Assembly (NCBI GenBank): GCA_943370175.1
Contig: CALRPU020000004.1
Span: 1 to 64,000, forward strand
Reading direction: 5' to 3'
Length of the DNA stretch: 64,000 nt
DNA from: Ideonella_A intermedia_A
GTDB taxonomy: Bacteria > Pseudomonadota > Gammaproteobacteria > Burkholderiales > Burkholderiaceae_C
Part shown: piece after piece, positions 37,013 through 46,405 of the stretch
How the letters are laid out: each line of letters opens with the position of its first letter
How positions within the stretch are numbered: the stretch's first letter is position 1
Made by a program: the position numbers and the translations under genes
Notes under the pieces: model-generated
Databases searched by the model: none
What the model was told of the DNA's origin: nothing
What the model saw: only the letters and a program-made list of their open reading frames with translations

Positions 37013-37366
37013 TCAACTGCCGCGGTAGGTGCTGTAGCTCCAGGGGCTGGCCAGCAAGGGCACGTGGTAGTGCGCGCCGGCGTCGGCAATGCCGAAGTCC
37101 AGGGGCACTTCGTCCAGGAAGGGCGGGTTCGGCACGTCGGCGCCACGGGCCGCGAAGTAGGCGCCCACCGAGAACACCAGGCGGTAGCGGCCGGGCACCA
37201 GCGCGGCGTCCTGCAGCAGCGGTGCGTCGGCGCGGCCGTCGTGGTTGAGGGTCAGCGCCTTCAGCAAGGCAGGCGCGTCGCCGGCCAGGCTGAACAGGCG
37301 AACGGCCATGCCGGCGGCGGGGCAGCCGTTGGCGGTGTCGAGAACGTGGGTGGTGAGTTTGCCCAT
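37013..37366 (-). CDS. uraH: 5-hydroxyisourate hydrolase (transthyretin-like)
   Basis: Hydrolyses 5-hydroxyisourate, the PuuD product, to OHCU. The 117-residue protein has the N-terminal motif KLTTHVLDTANG and the diagnostic C-terminal tetrapeptide YRGS; active-site residues are the His in THVLD, Arg in PGRYRLVF and His in AHYHVPLLASPWSYSTY. Length matches the family. ATG 37366 has no strong ribosome site in view. It is divergent from gntR, with the TGTATACA palindrome in the 223-bp gap, and lies upstream of puuD on the same strand. Confidence 0.95.
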   Translation of the reverse strand: MGKLTTHVLDTANGCPAAGMAVRLFSLAGDAPALLKALTLNHDGRADAPLLQDAALVPGRYRLVFSVGAYFAARGADVPNPPFLDEVPLDFGIADAGAHYHVPLLASPWSYSTYRGS

Positions 37367-37528
37367 GGCGTGCGGCCTTGCGTGGAGGGAATGAAGGAAA
37401 TGGCGGCCGGGGCGGCCGGGGCGGCATGGCGGTGCGCCGGCGCGGCCCGAAGCGCCGTTGTGGGGCGAAGGCTGCAGGGACCATGCCGGCCTGGCGGTCA
37501 CTGACGCGCCTTGCGGCATCGGCCCATT

Positions 37529-37540
37529 AGTGTATACACT
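37529..37540. promoter_or_regulatory. Probable GntR operator (AGTGTATACACT) between uraH and gntR
   Basis: Perfect 12-bp palindrome, 50 bp before the gntR start and about 160 bp before the uraH start. The core TGTATACA is repeated 190 bp upstream of puuD. A site here would let the regulator control both itself and the catabolic genes. Confidence 0.7.
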
Positions 37541-37589
37541 TGACCGCGCCACGCAAGTCAGCCCACCGGCGCGGCCCCACTTCCCCACC

Positions 37590-38369
37590 ATGGCCCGCCC
37601 TCCCAGCGCAACGATCAACCTGAGCCCGCAGCCCACCGGCGGCGCGGCGCGGCGGTCGGCGCGCGCGGCGCGAACGCGGCCGGTGGCCACCGCGCCGGCC
37701 GGTGCGGCGGCGGGCGACACCACGCAGCGCATCGTGGCCTCCATCACCGCGGCCATCGTCGAGCGCCGCCTGCAGCCCGGCACCAAGCTGGTCGAGCAGC
37801 AGATCGCGGACATCTTTCAGGTGTCGCGCACCCTGGTGCGCCAGGCGCTGAACCAGCTCAGCCGCGACCACCTCGTCACGCTGGAGCCGGCCCGTGGCGC
37901 GCACGTGGCGCGCCCGAGCGTGGAAGAGGCCCGCCAGGTGTTCGAGGTGCGCAAGATGATCGAGACCACGATGGTGCGCCAGCTGTGCGCCGTCGTCACC
38001 GACGCCCAGCTCGCCGCGCTGCGCCGCCACCTGCAGGCCGAGCGCGACGCCGTGCAGCGCACCGACGTCAGCGGCCGCACCCGGCTGCTGGCCGACTTTC
38101 ACGTGCTGCTGGCCCGGCAGCTGGGCAACGAGGTGCTGGCCCAGCTGCTGGCCGACCTGCTCTCGCGCTGCTCGCTGATCGCGTTGATGTACCAGTCGGC
38201 GCATTCCGCCGAGCATTCCCAGGGCGAACACGAGGCCATCGTCGACGCCCTCGAGCGCCGCGACGCCGACGCCGCGGTGCGGCTGATCGACGCCCACCTC
38301 GACAACGTGGAACACAACCTGCAACTGCAGCCGCGCGTGCCAGACCTGGCCACCGTGCTGCGCCCCTGA
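37590..38369 (+). CDS. GntR-family regulator (FadR/FCD subfamily) of purine catabolism
   Basis: Transcription regulator, probably ligand-responsive. A disordered Pro/Ala/Arg-rich N-terminus (about 1-45) is followed by a winged helix (RIVASITAAIVERRLQPGTKL, IADIFQVSRTLVRQALNQLS, GAHVARPS) and a C-terminal all-helical FCD domain (VFEVRKMIETTMVRQL, ADFHVLLARQLGN, EHEAIVDALERRDADAAVRL), with likely metal/ligand residues Asp and His in DFH, EHE and DAHLDN. The gene heads the plus-strand unit (puuE, UraD-AllC, M20, ABC importer), 20 bp before puuE. Two palindromes with core TGTATACA flank it and are the probable operators. The inducer is unknown; urate or allantoin are candidates. Confidence 0.92.
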   Translation: MARPPSATINLSPQPTGGAARRSARAARTRPVATAPAGAAAGDTTQRIVASITAAIVERRLQPGTKLVEQQIADIFQVSRTLVRQALNQLSRDHLVTLEPARGAHVARPSVEEARQVFEVRKMIETTMVRQLCAVVTDAQLAALRRHLQAERDAVQRTDVSGRTRLLADFHVLLARQLGNEVLAQLLADLLSRCSLIALMYQSAHSAEHSQGEHEAIVDALERRDADAAVRLIDAHLDNVEHNLQLQPRVPDLATVLRP

Positions 38370-38389
38370 GCCCCTGCGCCAACGCCACC

Positions 38390-39355
38390 ATGACCACTGC
38401 CCCGACCCCCTACCCCCGCGACCTGCGCGGCCACGGCCGCGACGTCCCCCACGCCCGCTGGCCGGGCGGCGCCCGCATCGCGGTGCAGTTCGTTCTGAAC
38501 TACGAGGAAGGCGGCGAGAACAACCCGCTGCACGGCGACCCCACGTCGGAGACCTTCCTGTCCGAACTCGTCACCGCGCAGGCCTACGAGAACCGGCACA
38601 TGACGATGGAGTCGATGTATGAATACGGTTCGCGCGCCGGCGTGTGGCGCATCCTGCGCGAGTTCGAGCAACGCAAGCTGCCGATGACCATCTTCGGCGT
38701 GGGCATGGCGCTGGAGCGCTACCCGGAGCTGGTCAAGGTGTTCATGGACAACGGCTACGAGATCGCCAACCACGGCCTGCGCTGGATCCACTACCAGAAC
38801 CTGCCCGAAGCCACCGAGCGCCGCCACATCGGCCTGGGCACCCACGTGCTGAAGGACCTGACCGGCGGCACCTGGCCGGTGGGCTGGTACACCGGCCGCG
38901 ACAGCCCCAACACCCGGCGCCTGGTGGTGGACCAGGGCGGCTACGAATACGACAGCGACTACTACGGCGACGACCTGCCCTTCTGGACCGAGGTCACCAA
39001 GACGGATGGCAGCACCACGCCGCACCTCGTGGTGCCCTATTCGCTGGACACCAACGACATGCGCTTCGTGCAGGCGCAGGGCTTCAACACCGGCGACCAC
39101 TTCTTCACCTACCTGCGCGACAGCTTCGACGCCCTGTACGCCGAAGGCGACCCGCAGGGCCTGGACCGCCCGAAGATGATGAGCATCGGCATGCACTGCC
39201 GGCTGCTGGGCAAGCCCGGGCGCATCGGTTCGCTGCAGCGCTTCCTGGACCACGTGATGAAGCACGACAAGGTGTGGGTGTGCCGCCGCATCGACATCGC
39301 CCGCCACTGGAAGGCCACCCACCCCTACGCCCCCGTCGACAAGGACACCCCATGA
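38390..39355 (+). CDS. puuE: Allantoinase PuuE (polysaccharide-deacetylase type)
   Basis: Metal-independent allantoinase converting allantoin to allantoate. The 321-residue protein belongs to the polysaccharide-deacetylase fold group: VQFVLNYEEGGENNPLHGD, ESMYEYGSRAGVWRIL, YEIANHGLRWIHYQ, PVGWYTGRDSPNTRRL, YDSDYYGDDLPFW and MHCRLLGKPGR are typical PuuE blocks. The length fits (about 310-320). The start at 38390 gives the usual PYPRDLRGHG N-terminus. It follows gntR by 20 bp and its stop overlaps the next start (ATGA). A urate pathway context is complete around it. Confidence 0.95.
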   Translation: MTTAPTPYPRDLRGHGRDVPHARWPGGARIAVQFVLNYEEGGENNPLHGDPTSETFLSELVTAQAYENRHMTMESMYEYGSRAGVWRILREFEQRKLPMTIFGVGMALERYPELVKVFMDNGYEIANHGLRWIHYQNLPEATERRHIGLGTHVLKDLTGGTWPVGWYTGRDSPNTRRLVVDQGGYEYDSDYYGDDLPFWTEVTKTDGSTTPHLVVPYSLDTNDMRFVQAQGFNTGDHFFTYLRDSFDALYAEGDPQGLDRPKMMSIGMHCRLLGKPGRIGSLQRFLDHVMKHDKVWVCRRIDIARHWKATHPYAPVDKDTP

Positions 39356-41154
39356 GCGCGCCCAGCCCGCTGACCCTGGACTGGCTGAATCAGGCCGCGC
39401 CCGACGAGGCCGTGGCCGCCCTGGACGGCCTGTACGAACACTCGCCCTGGATCACCGCCGCCGCGCTGCAGCAACGGCCGGCCGGCGGCTTCGCCAGCCT
39501 GGCCGCGTTCAAGCACGCGCTGGTGCAGGTGGTGCAGCAAGCCCCGCGCGACGCCCAGATGGCCCTGGTGCGCGCGCACCCGGAACTGGCGGGCAAGGCG
39601 GCGGTGGCGGGCGAGCTGACCGCCGAGTCGACCAACGAACAGGCCAAGGCCGGCCTGAACCAGTGCACGCCCGAGGAATTCGCGCAGGTGCAGCAGCTCA
39701 ATGCGGCCTACAACGCGCGCTTCGGCTGGCCCTTCGTGATGGCCGTGCGTGGCGCGCGCGGCACCGGGCTGCACCGGCGCGACATCATCGCCACCTTGCA
39801 GCGCCGCCTGGCCGGCCACCCGGACTTCGAACTGGCCGAGTGCCTGCGCAACATCCACCGCATCGCGGAAATCCGCTTGAACGACAAGTTCGGCGTGGCG
39901 CCGGTGCAGGGCAACATCGTCTGGGACTGGGCCGAGATCCTGGCCGCGCACAGCGACCCCGGCTTCAAGGAACAGGGCCAGCTCACCGTCACCTACCTGA
40001 CCGACGCCCACCGCGCCTGCGCCGCCCAGCTGGCCGCGGGCATGCACGACTGCGGCTTCGACGAGGTGTCCATCGACGCGGTGGGCAACGTGGTGGGCGT
40101 GTTCCATGGCAGCGACCCCGAGGCCCGCCGGCTGCTGACCGGCAGCCACTACGACACCGTGCGCAACGGCGGCAAATACGACGGGCGCCTGGGCATCCTG
40201 GTGCCCATGGCCTGCGTGCGGGCGCTGCACCACAGCGGCCGGCGCCTGCCCTTCGGCATCGAGGTGGTGGGCTTCGCCGAGGAAGAAGGCCAGCGCTACA
40301 AGGCGACCTTCCTGGGCTCCGGCGCGCTGACCGGCCACTTCGACCCCGCCTGGCTGGACCAGCAGGACGCCGACGGCATCAGCATGCGCGAGGCCATGAA
40401 GGCCGCCGGCCTGCCCGCCACCATGGACGCCATCCACGCGCTGAAGCGCGACGCGGACCGCTACCTGGGCTTTGTGGAAGTGCACATCGAGCAAGGCCCG
40501 GTGCTCAACGAACTGGGCCTGCCGCTGGGCGTGGTCACGTCGATCAACGGCAGCGTGCGCTTCGTGGGCGAGGTGCAGGGCATGGCCAGCCACGCCGGCA
40601 CCACGCCCATGGACCGCCGCCGCGACGCCGCCGCCGCGGTGGCCGAACTGGCGCTGTTCCTGGAACGTCGCGCGTCCGCCGAGGCGCACCTGGTGGGCAC
40701 GATGGGCCAGCTCAGCGTGCCCAACGGCTCGATCAACGTGGTGCCCGGCGCCTGCCGCTTCAGCCTGGACATCCGCGCCACCACCAACGCCGTGCGCGAC
40801 GCCTGCACCGCCGACGTGCTGGCCGAACTGAAGGCCCTCTGCGAGCGCCGCGGCCTGAGCCACACGCTGGAGGAAACCATGCGTGCCGCCGCCGCGCCCA
40901 GCGACCCCGCCTGGCAGCAGCGCTGGGAGCGCGCCGTGGCGGCCACCGGCCTGCCGGTCTTCCGCCTGCCCAGCGGCGCCGGCCACGACGCCATGAAGCT
41001 GCACGAACTCATGCCGCAGGCGATGCTGTTCGTGCGGGGCGAAAACAGCGGCATCAGCCACAACCCGCTGGAATCCACCACCAGCGACGACATGCAGTTG
41101 TGCGTCGACGCCTTCACCCACCTGCTGGAACAGCTCGCCGAGCCCAGCGCCTGA
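39352..41154 (+). CDS. Bifunctional OHCU decarboxylase / allantoate amidohydrolase (UraD-AllC fusion)
   Basis: Two successive purine-ring enzymes in one chain. Residues 1-170 are a UraD (2-oxo-4-hydroxy-4-carboxy-5-ureidoimidazoline decarboxylase) domain with AHPELAGKAA (catalytic His), LTAESTNEQAKAGLNQC and FGWPFVMAVRG. Residues about 185-600 are an M20 amidohydrolase of the allantoate/ureidoglycolate type: GSHYDTVRNGGKYDGRLG (metal His/Asp), VGFAEEEGQRY (catalytic Glu pair), VEVHIEQGPVLN, ASHAGTTPMDRRRDAA, GAGHDAMKL, and SGISHNPLE. Thus it forms S-allantoin from OHCU and later hydrolyses allantoate. PuuE supplies the step in between. ATG overlaps the puuE stop. Confidence 0.94.
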   Translation: MSAPSPLTLDWLNQAAPDEAVAALDGLYEHSPWITAAALQQRPAGGFASLAAFKHALVQVVQQAPRDAQMALVRAHPELAGKAAVAGELTAESTNEQAKAGLNQCTPEEFAQVQQLNAAYNARFGWPFVMAVRGARGTGLHRRDIIATLQRRLAGHPDFELAECLRNIHRIAEIRLNDKFGVAPVQGNIVWDWAEILAAHSDPGFKEQGQLTVTYLTDAHRACAAQLAAGMHDCGFDEVSIDAVGNVVGVFHGSDPEARRLLTGSHYDTVRNGGKYDGRLGILVPMACVRALHHSGRRLPFGIEVVGFAEEEGQRYKATFLGSGALTGHFDPAWLDQQDADGISMREAMKAAGLPATMDAIHALKRDADRYLGFVEVHIEQGPVLNELGLPLGVVTSINGSVRFVGEVQGMASHAGTTPMDRRRDAAAAVAELALFLERRASAEAHLVGTMGQLSVPNGSINVVPGACRFSLDIRATTNAVRDACTADVLAELKALCERRGLSHTLEETMRAAAAPSDPAWQQRWERAVAATGLPVFRLPSGAGHDAMKLHELMPQAMLFVRGENSGISHNPLESTTSDDMQLCVDAFTHLLEQLAEPSA

Positions 41155-41183
41155 GCCCCGCCCGCCCCACGCCCCCGCCACCC

Positions 41184-42425
41184 ATGACCACGCCCTACGC
41201 CCAACTCGACGCCTGGATCGACGCCCACTTCGACGAACAGGTCCGCTTTCTGCAAGCCCTGGTGCAGGTGCCCACCGACACCCCGCCGGGCAACAACACG
41301 CCGCATGCCCTGCGCACGGCCGAGTTGCTCAAGGACTTCGGCTACGTTGCCGAGCCGTTCCCGGTCCCGGCCGAAGCGGTGCGCGCCGCGGGCCTGGAAT
41401 CGCTGACCAACCTGATCGTGCGCCGGCGCCTGGGCGAAGGCGGGCGCACCATCGCGCTGAACGCCCATGGCGACGTGGTGCCGCCCGGCGAAGGCTGGCA
41501 GCACGCCCCCTACGGCGGGGAAATCGACGACGGCAAGCTGTACGGGCGCGCCGCCGCAGTGAGCAAGTGCGACTTCTCCACCTTCACCTTCGCCACCCGC
41601 GCCGTGGAGGCGCTGGCGGCCAGCGGCGGCGCCCCATTGAAGGGCAGCGTTGAACTGCACTTCACCTACGACGAGGAGTTCGGCGGCGAACTGGGGCCGG
41701 GCTGGCTGCTGCAGCACGGCCACACCCGGCCCGACCTGCTGATTGCCGCCGGCTTCAGCTACCAGGTGGTGACGGCCCACAACGGCTGCCTGCAGATGGA
41801 AGTGACGGTGCACGGCAAGATGGCGCATGCCGCGATCCCGGCCAGTGGCGTGGACGCGCTGCAGGGCGCGGTGGCCATCCTGAACGCGCTGTACCACCAG
41901 AACACGCTCTACCAGCAAATCACCTCCCAGGTGGCCGGCATCAGTCACCCCTACCTGAACGTGGGCCTGATCGAAGGCGGCACGAACACCAATGTGGTGC
42001 CTGGCAAGGTGGTGCTGAAGCTGGACCGCCGCATGATCCCCGAGGAAAACCCGAGCGAGGTGGAAGCCACGCTGCGCCAGGTGATCGCCGACGCGGCGGC
42101 CACCCGCCCCGGCATCCGCGTGGACATCAAGCGCATGCTGCTCGCCCGCGCGCTGACGCCGCTGCCCGGCAACCAGCCCCTGGTCGACGCGCTCACCCAG
42201 CACGCCAGCGCCGTCTTCGGCGAACCCATCACCACCAGCGGCACCCCGCTGTACACCGACGTGCGGCTGTACTGCGAGGCCGGCGTGCCGGCGGTCATCT
42301 ACGGCGCCGGCCCGCGCACGGTGCTGGAGTCCAACGCCAAGCGCGCCGACGAGCACATCGTCCTCGATGACCTGCGCCGCGCCACCAAGGTGGTCGCGCG
42401 CAGCCTGTTCGATCTGATGCGCTGA
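41184..42425 (+). CDS. M20-family metallohydrolase (ArgE/DapE-like)
   Basis: Predicted two-zinc amidohydrolase or peptidase of 413 residues. Metal motifs: LNAHGDVVPPGEGW (His and Asp), YGRAAAVSKCD, TYDEEFGGELGPGW (Glu pair) and a dimerisation domain with HGKMAHAAIPASGVDAL. A final GTPLYTDVRLYCEAGVPAV matches the usual last metal-ligand region. GxxxSK in place of the common RGxxDMKG-type motif is a visible variation. Located 29 bp after the UraD-AllC gene, it may act on a late purine-degradation intermediate (ureidoglycolate/ureidoglycine) or an imported amide; neither can be shown. Confidence 0.85.
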   Translation: MTTPYAQLDAWIDAHFDEQVRFLQALVQVPTDTPPGNNTPHALRTAELLKDFGYVAEPFPVPAEAVRAAGLESLTNLIVRRRLGEGGRTIALNAHGDVVPPGEGWQHAPYGGEIDDGKLYGRAAAVSKCDFSTFTFATRAVEALAASGGAPLKGSVELHFTYDEEFGGELGPGWLLQHGHTRPDLLIAAGFSYQVVTAHNGCLQMEVTVHGKMAHAAIPASGVDALQGAVAILNALYHQNTLYQQITSQVAGISHPYLNVGLIEGGTNTNVVPGKVVLKLDRRMIPEENPSEVEATLRQVIADAAATRPGIRVDIKRMLLARALTPLPGNQPLVDALTQHASAVFGEPITTSGTPLYTDVRLYCEAGVPAVIYGAGPRTVLESNAKRADEHIVLDDLRRATKVVARSLFDLMR

Positions 42426-42501
42426 ACCAGCGCGGCGGCATGGCGCCGACGGTGCGCACGGAACTTGCAGACACGGCTCATCTTTCTCCGGAGTCCCTTG
42501 C

Positions 42502-43548
42502 ATGAGCTTGATCACCACCCGCCGCCACCTGATCGGCCTGGCCGCCGCTGCCGCGAGCGCCTTGACGCTGCCGGTCGCCCACGCCCAGGAAACCTCGGTC
42601 AAATTCCAGCTGGACTGGCGCTTCGAAGGCCCGGCCGCGCTGTTCCTGGTGCCGGCCGCCAAGGGCTATTTCAAGGACGAGAAGCTGAACGTCACGGTGG
42701 ACGCCGGCAACGGATCGGGCGGCACCGTGACCCGCGTGGCGTCCGGGGCCTACGACATGGGCTTCGCCGACCTGGCCGCGCTGATGGAATTCCACGCCAA
42801 CAACCCGACGGCGCCGAACAAGCCGGTCGCGGTGATGATGGTCTACAACAACACGCCGGCCGCGGTGCTGACCTTGAAGAAGTCGGGCATCAAGACGCCG
42901 GCCGACCTGACCGGCAAGAAGATGGGCGCGCCGGTGTTCGACGCCGGCCGCAAAGCCTGGCCGATCTTCGCGAAGGCCAACGGCATTGGCGCCGTGCCGT
43001 GGACGGCCATGGACCCGCCGCTGCGCGAGACCATGCTGGTGCGCGGCGACATCGACGCCATCACCGGCTTCTCCTTCACCTCGCTGCTGAACCTGGAAGC
43101 GCGCGGCATCAAGACCGAAGACATCGTGGTCATGCCCTACCCCGCCTTCGGCGTGAAGTTGTACGGCAACGCGGTGATCGCCAGCGAGGACTTTCTGAAG
43201 AAGAACCCCGAGGCGGTCAAGGCCTTCCTGCGCGCCTTCAGCAAGGGCATGAAGGACGTCATTGCCGACCCGAAGGCCGGCATCGCCACCGTCAAGGCGC
43301 GCGACGGCATCATCAACGAGGACCTGGAACTGCGCCGCCTGAAGCTGGCGCTGGACGCCACCGTGCTGACGCCCGACGCCAAGGCCGAAGGCTTCGGCAA
43401 CGTGATGGCCCCGCGCCTGAGCCTGATGGCCAGCCAGGTGTCCGACGCCTTCGGCACCAAGGAGCGGGTCAATGCCACGGCGGTGTGGAACCCGGCGTAC
43501 CTGCCGGCCGCCGCCGACCGCGACATCTTCAAGGCCGCGAAGAAGTAA
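42502..43548 (+). CDS. ABC transporter substrate-binding protein, NMT1/THI5-like
   Basis: Periplasmic binding protein of 348 residues for a small, probably heterocyclic, solute. A signal peptide with Arg-Arg (TTRRHLIGLAAAAASALTL...) ends near AHAQ. The NMT1/SsuA-type domain follows: QLDWRFEGPAALFLVPAAKGYF, DAGNGSGGTVTRVASGAYDMG, PADLTGKKMGAPVFDAG. The sister protein at 53335 shares most of these positions. Members of this superfamily bind thiamine precursors, riboflavin, taurine and similar ligands, so specificity is not decided. The position after purine-degradation genes and with ATPase, permease and deaminase suggests an amino-substituted purine or pyrimidine. TCCGGAG precedes the start by a few bases. 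Confidence 0.9.
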   Translation: MSLITTRRHLIGLAAAAASALTLPVAHAQETSVKFQLDWRFEGPAALFLVPAAKGYFKDEKLNVTVDAGNGSGGTVTRVASGAYDMGFADLAALMEFHANNPTAPNKPVAVMMVYNNTPAAVLTLKKSGIKTPADLTGKKMGAPVFDAGRKAWPIFAKANGIGAVPWTAMDPPLRETMLVRGDIDAITGFSFTSLLNLEARGIKTEDIVVMPYPAFGVKLYGNAVIASEDFLKKNPEAVKAFLRAFSKGMKDVIADPKAGIATVKARDGIINEDLELRRLKLALDATVLTPDAKAEGFGNVMAPRLSLMASQVSDAFGTKERVNATAVWNPAYLPAAADRDIFKAAKK

Positions 43549-43557
43549 GGCCGCCGG

Positions 43558-44375
<818 letters not shown>

Positions 44376-44379
<4 letters not shown>

Positions 44380-45143
44380 ACACCAAGCAGCGTGAACGCT
44401 ACGCCCCGTGGTTGCTGCTGATCGCGGTGCTGATCGTCTGGGAATTGCTGTGCCGCGTGTTCAGCATCTCCGAGTTCATTTTCCCCACGCCCACCCGCAT
44501 CGCCAGCCAGCTGTGGGAATTCCACACGGTGATCGCCGGTCACGCCTGGCGAACCTTCTGGGTGACGATGGTGGGCTTCGGCATCGCCATCGTGGTGGGC
44601 GTGTTGCTGGGCTTCCTGATTGGCAGCTCGCGGCTGGCCTACGCGGCGATGTACCCGCTGATGACCGCCTTCAATGCCTTGCCCAAGGCCGCCTTCGTGC
44701 CGATCCTGGTGGTGTGGTTCGGCATTGGCGTGGGACCGGCGGTGCTGACGGCCTTCCTGATCAGCTTCTTCCCGATCACCGTGAACATCGCCACCGGCCT
44801 CGCCACCCTCGAGCCCGAGCTCGAAGACGTGCTGCGCGTGCTGGGCGCCAAGCGCTGGGACGTGCTGATGAAAGTCGGCCTGCCGCGCTCGATGCCCTAC
44901 TTCTACGGCTCGCTGAAAGTGGCGATCACGCTGGCCTTCGTCGGCACGACGGTGTCGGAGATGACCGCCGCCAACGAAGGCATCGGCTACCTGCTGATCT
45001 CCGCCGGCAGCTCGATGCAGATGGGCCTGGCGTTTGCAGGCCTGGTCGTGGTGGGCGTGATGGCGATGGTGATGTACGAGCTGTTCGCCGTCATCGAGAA
45101 GCGCACCACCGGCTGGGCCCACCGCGGCTCGCAGGGCGGCTGA
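44376..45143 (+). CDS. ABC transporter permease (SsuC/TauC-like)
   Basis: Membrane subunit of 255 residues, about six helices (WLLLIAVLIVWELLCRVFSI; TFWVTMVGFGIAIVVGVLLGF). The cytoplasmic coupling (EAA) loop is visible as LEPELEDVLRVLGAKRWDVL with the conserved Gly, and the sequence KVAITLAFVGTTVSEMTA follows. It pairs with the ATPase encoded just upstream and overlaps it by four bases. No second permease gene is present, so the transporter is likely a homodimer of this protein. Confidence 0.94.
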
Positions 45144-45174
45144 AGCGCGACCGAGGACTTGGGCGGCAACGCGC

Positions 45175-45681
45175 GTGGATTTCCCCAACCCCGACCCGAC
45201 GCCCGCGCAGATGCGCGCCGCACTGCGCCGCGCGCACGCGGTGGCGCTGCGCGCGCTCGACCTCGGCAGGCACCCCTTTGGTGCATTGCTGTTGGGGCCC
45301 GACCATGAAACCGTCCTCGCCGAGCAGGGCAACATCGACACCGTCAACCACGCCGAGTCCACGCTGGCGCGCACCGTCGCCAGCCAGTACGCGCCCGAGT
45401 TCCTGTGGTCCTGCAGCCTGGTGACCACCTTCGAGCCCTGCGCGATGTGCGCGGGCACCAGCTACTGGGCCCACATCGGACGGATGGTCTATGGCGCCAG
45501 CGAGGCGTCCCTGTTGAAGTTGACGGGAGCCCATGCAGAGAACCCCACCTTGGCGCTGCCCTGTCGGCGGCTGTTTGCGCAGGGTCAGAAGCCGATTCGG
45601 GTGTTCGGTCCCTTCGACGATGACGCCGAGCTGCACGCCCTGTTGCTGCAACCCCACCGCGACTTCTGGACCCTTCGCTGA
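45175..45681 (+). CDS. Cytidine/guanine-deaminase-like zinc deaminase (importer-linked)
   Basis: A 168-residue zinc-dependent deaminase, probably of an amino-purine or amino-pyrimidine base or nucleoside. The zinc motifs are NHAEST (His and catalytic Glu) and EPCAMC (two Cys). Blocks HPFGALLLGPD and RMVYGASEAS resemble bacterial guanine deaminases. It lies 31 bp after the ABC permease, so deamination of the imported ligand is plausible: guanine to xanthine would feed urate formation, but xanthine dehydrogenase is not in this window. The start is GTG at 45175; an internal ATG (residue 13) is an alternative. Homologous to the deaminase at 54351. Confidence 0.86.
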   Translation: MDFPNPDPTPAQMRAALRRAHAVALRALDLGRHPFGALLLGPDHETVLAEQGNIDTVNHAESTLARTVASQYAPEFLWSCSLVTTFEPCAMCAGTSYWAHIGRMVYGASEASLLKLTGAHAENPTLALPCRRLFAQGQKPIRVFGPFDDDAELHALLLQPHRDFWTLR

Positions 45682-45816
45682 GCCTCGAAAGCCGCACAGG
45701 CTCAGATCTGCGGTGGTTTGTCACGGCACGCAACACCAAGTTGAGGGCTGCCTGCGGCGGCGAACGACCGAGACACTGCCAAAATCATGGCACCAAGCTG
45801 TAACACGCCCGTCATC

Positions 45817-46395
45817 ATGTCTGATCTCGCCGCCCCAGGTTCATGCGCCACACGGCCAGACCTGACCGACCCTCAGACCCGACACACGCCCAGCCCGCAC
45901 GACCCGCTGTTCACCCAGCTGTACGCCGAATTGCGGCGCATCGCGCGCCGCGAGGTCCACCGCCAAGGGGCCAACGCCCCGCTGGGCGCCACCACGCTGA
46001 TGCACGAGGCCTACCTGTCGATGCATGGGCGCGACGGTTTGGCTTTTCCCGACTCAGCCCACTTCCTGGCCTATGCCGGCCGTGCGATGCGCGGCCTGTT
46101 GATCAGCGAACTGCGTGAGCGCCATGCACTGAAACGTGGCGGCGCCTTCGACATCACGGCGCTGAGCACCGAGGTGGCCGAGGATTGCGAAGACCCCACG
46201 CACCTCAGTGCACTGAACGATGCGCTGGACGACCTGGCCGAACTCGACCCCGCGCTGGCCACGGTGGTGGACCTGAAGTACTTCGGTGGCTTCACGATGG
46301 CGGAGATTGCCAGCATGCAGAACGTCTCTGAACGCACGGTGCACCGCCAGTGGGAAAAGGCCCGCATCCTGCTGTTCAAGGCGCTGTCGGAGTGA
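45817..46395 (+). CDS. ECF-type RNA polymerase sigma factor, kinase-associated (PF07638-like)
   Basis: Alternative sigma factor of 192 residues. Region 2 (about 30-110) includes LYAELRRIARREVHRQG and FLAYAGRAMRGLLISELRER; region 4 (about 135-190) is a helix-turn-helix: LDPALATVVDLKYFGGFTMAEIA then NVSERTVHRQWEKARILL. The usual acidic region-2.2 motif (DAED type) is replaced by GATT (Thr59, Thr60) before LMHEAYLSM. In the Vibrio parahaemolyticus EcfP/PpkT2 system a phosphothreonine supplies the missing negative charge, and a linked Ser/Thr kinase does the phosphorylation. Two Ser/Thr kinases follow here, the first after 10 bp. Start chosen at ATG 45817; an ATG at 45787 is possible. No anti-sigma factor gene is seen. 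Confidence 0.9.
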   Translation: MSDLAAPGSCATRPDLTDPQTRHTPSPHDPLFTQLYAELRRIARREVHRQGANAPLGATTLMHEAYLSMHGRDGLAFPDSAHFLAYAGRAMRGLLISELRERHALKRGGAFDITALSTEVAEDCEDPTHLSALNDALDDLAELDPALATVVDLKYFGGFTMAEIASMQNVSERTVHRQWEKARILLFKALSE

Positions 46396-46405
46396 ACGCC
46401 CAGGC

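Noticed and set aside
37367..37589. Small gene in the uraH/gntR gap
   Set aside because: The open frame upstream of gntR runs through the operator palindrome and lacks a ribosome site and protein-like sequence.
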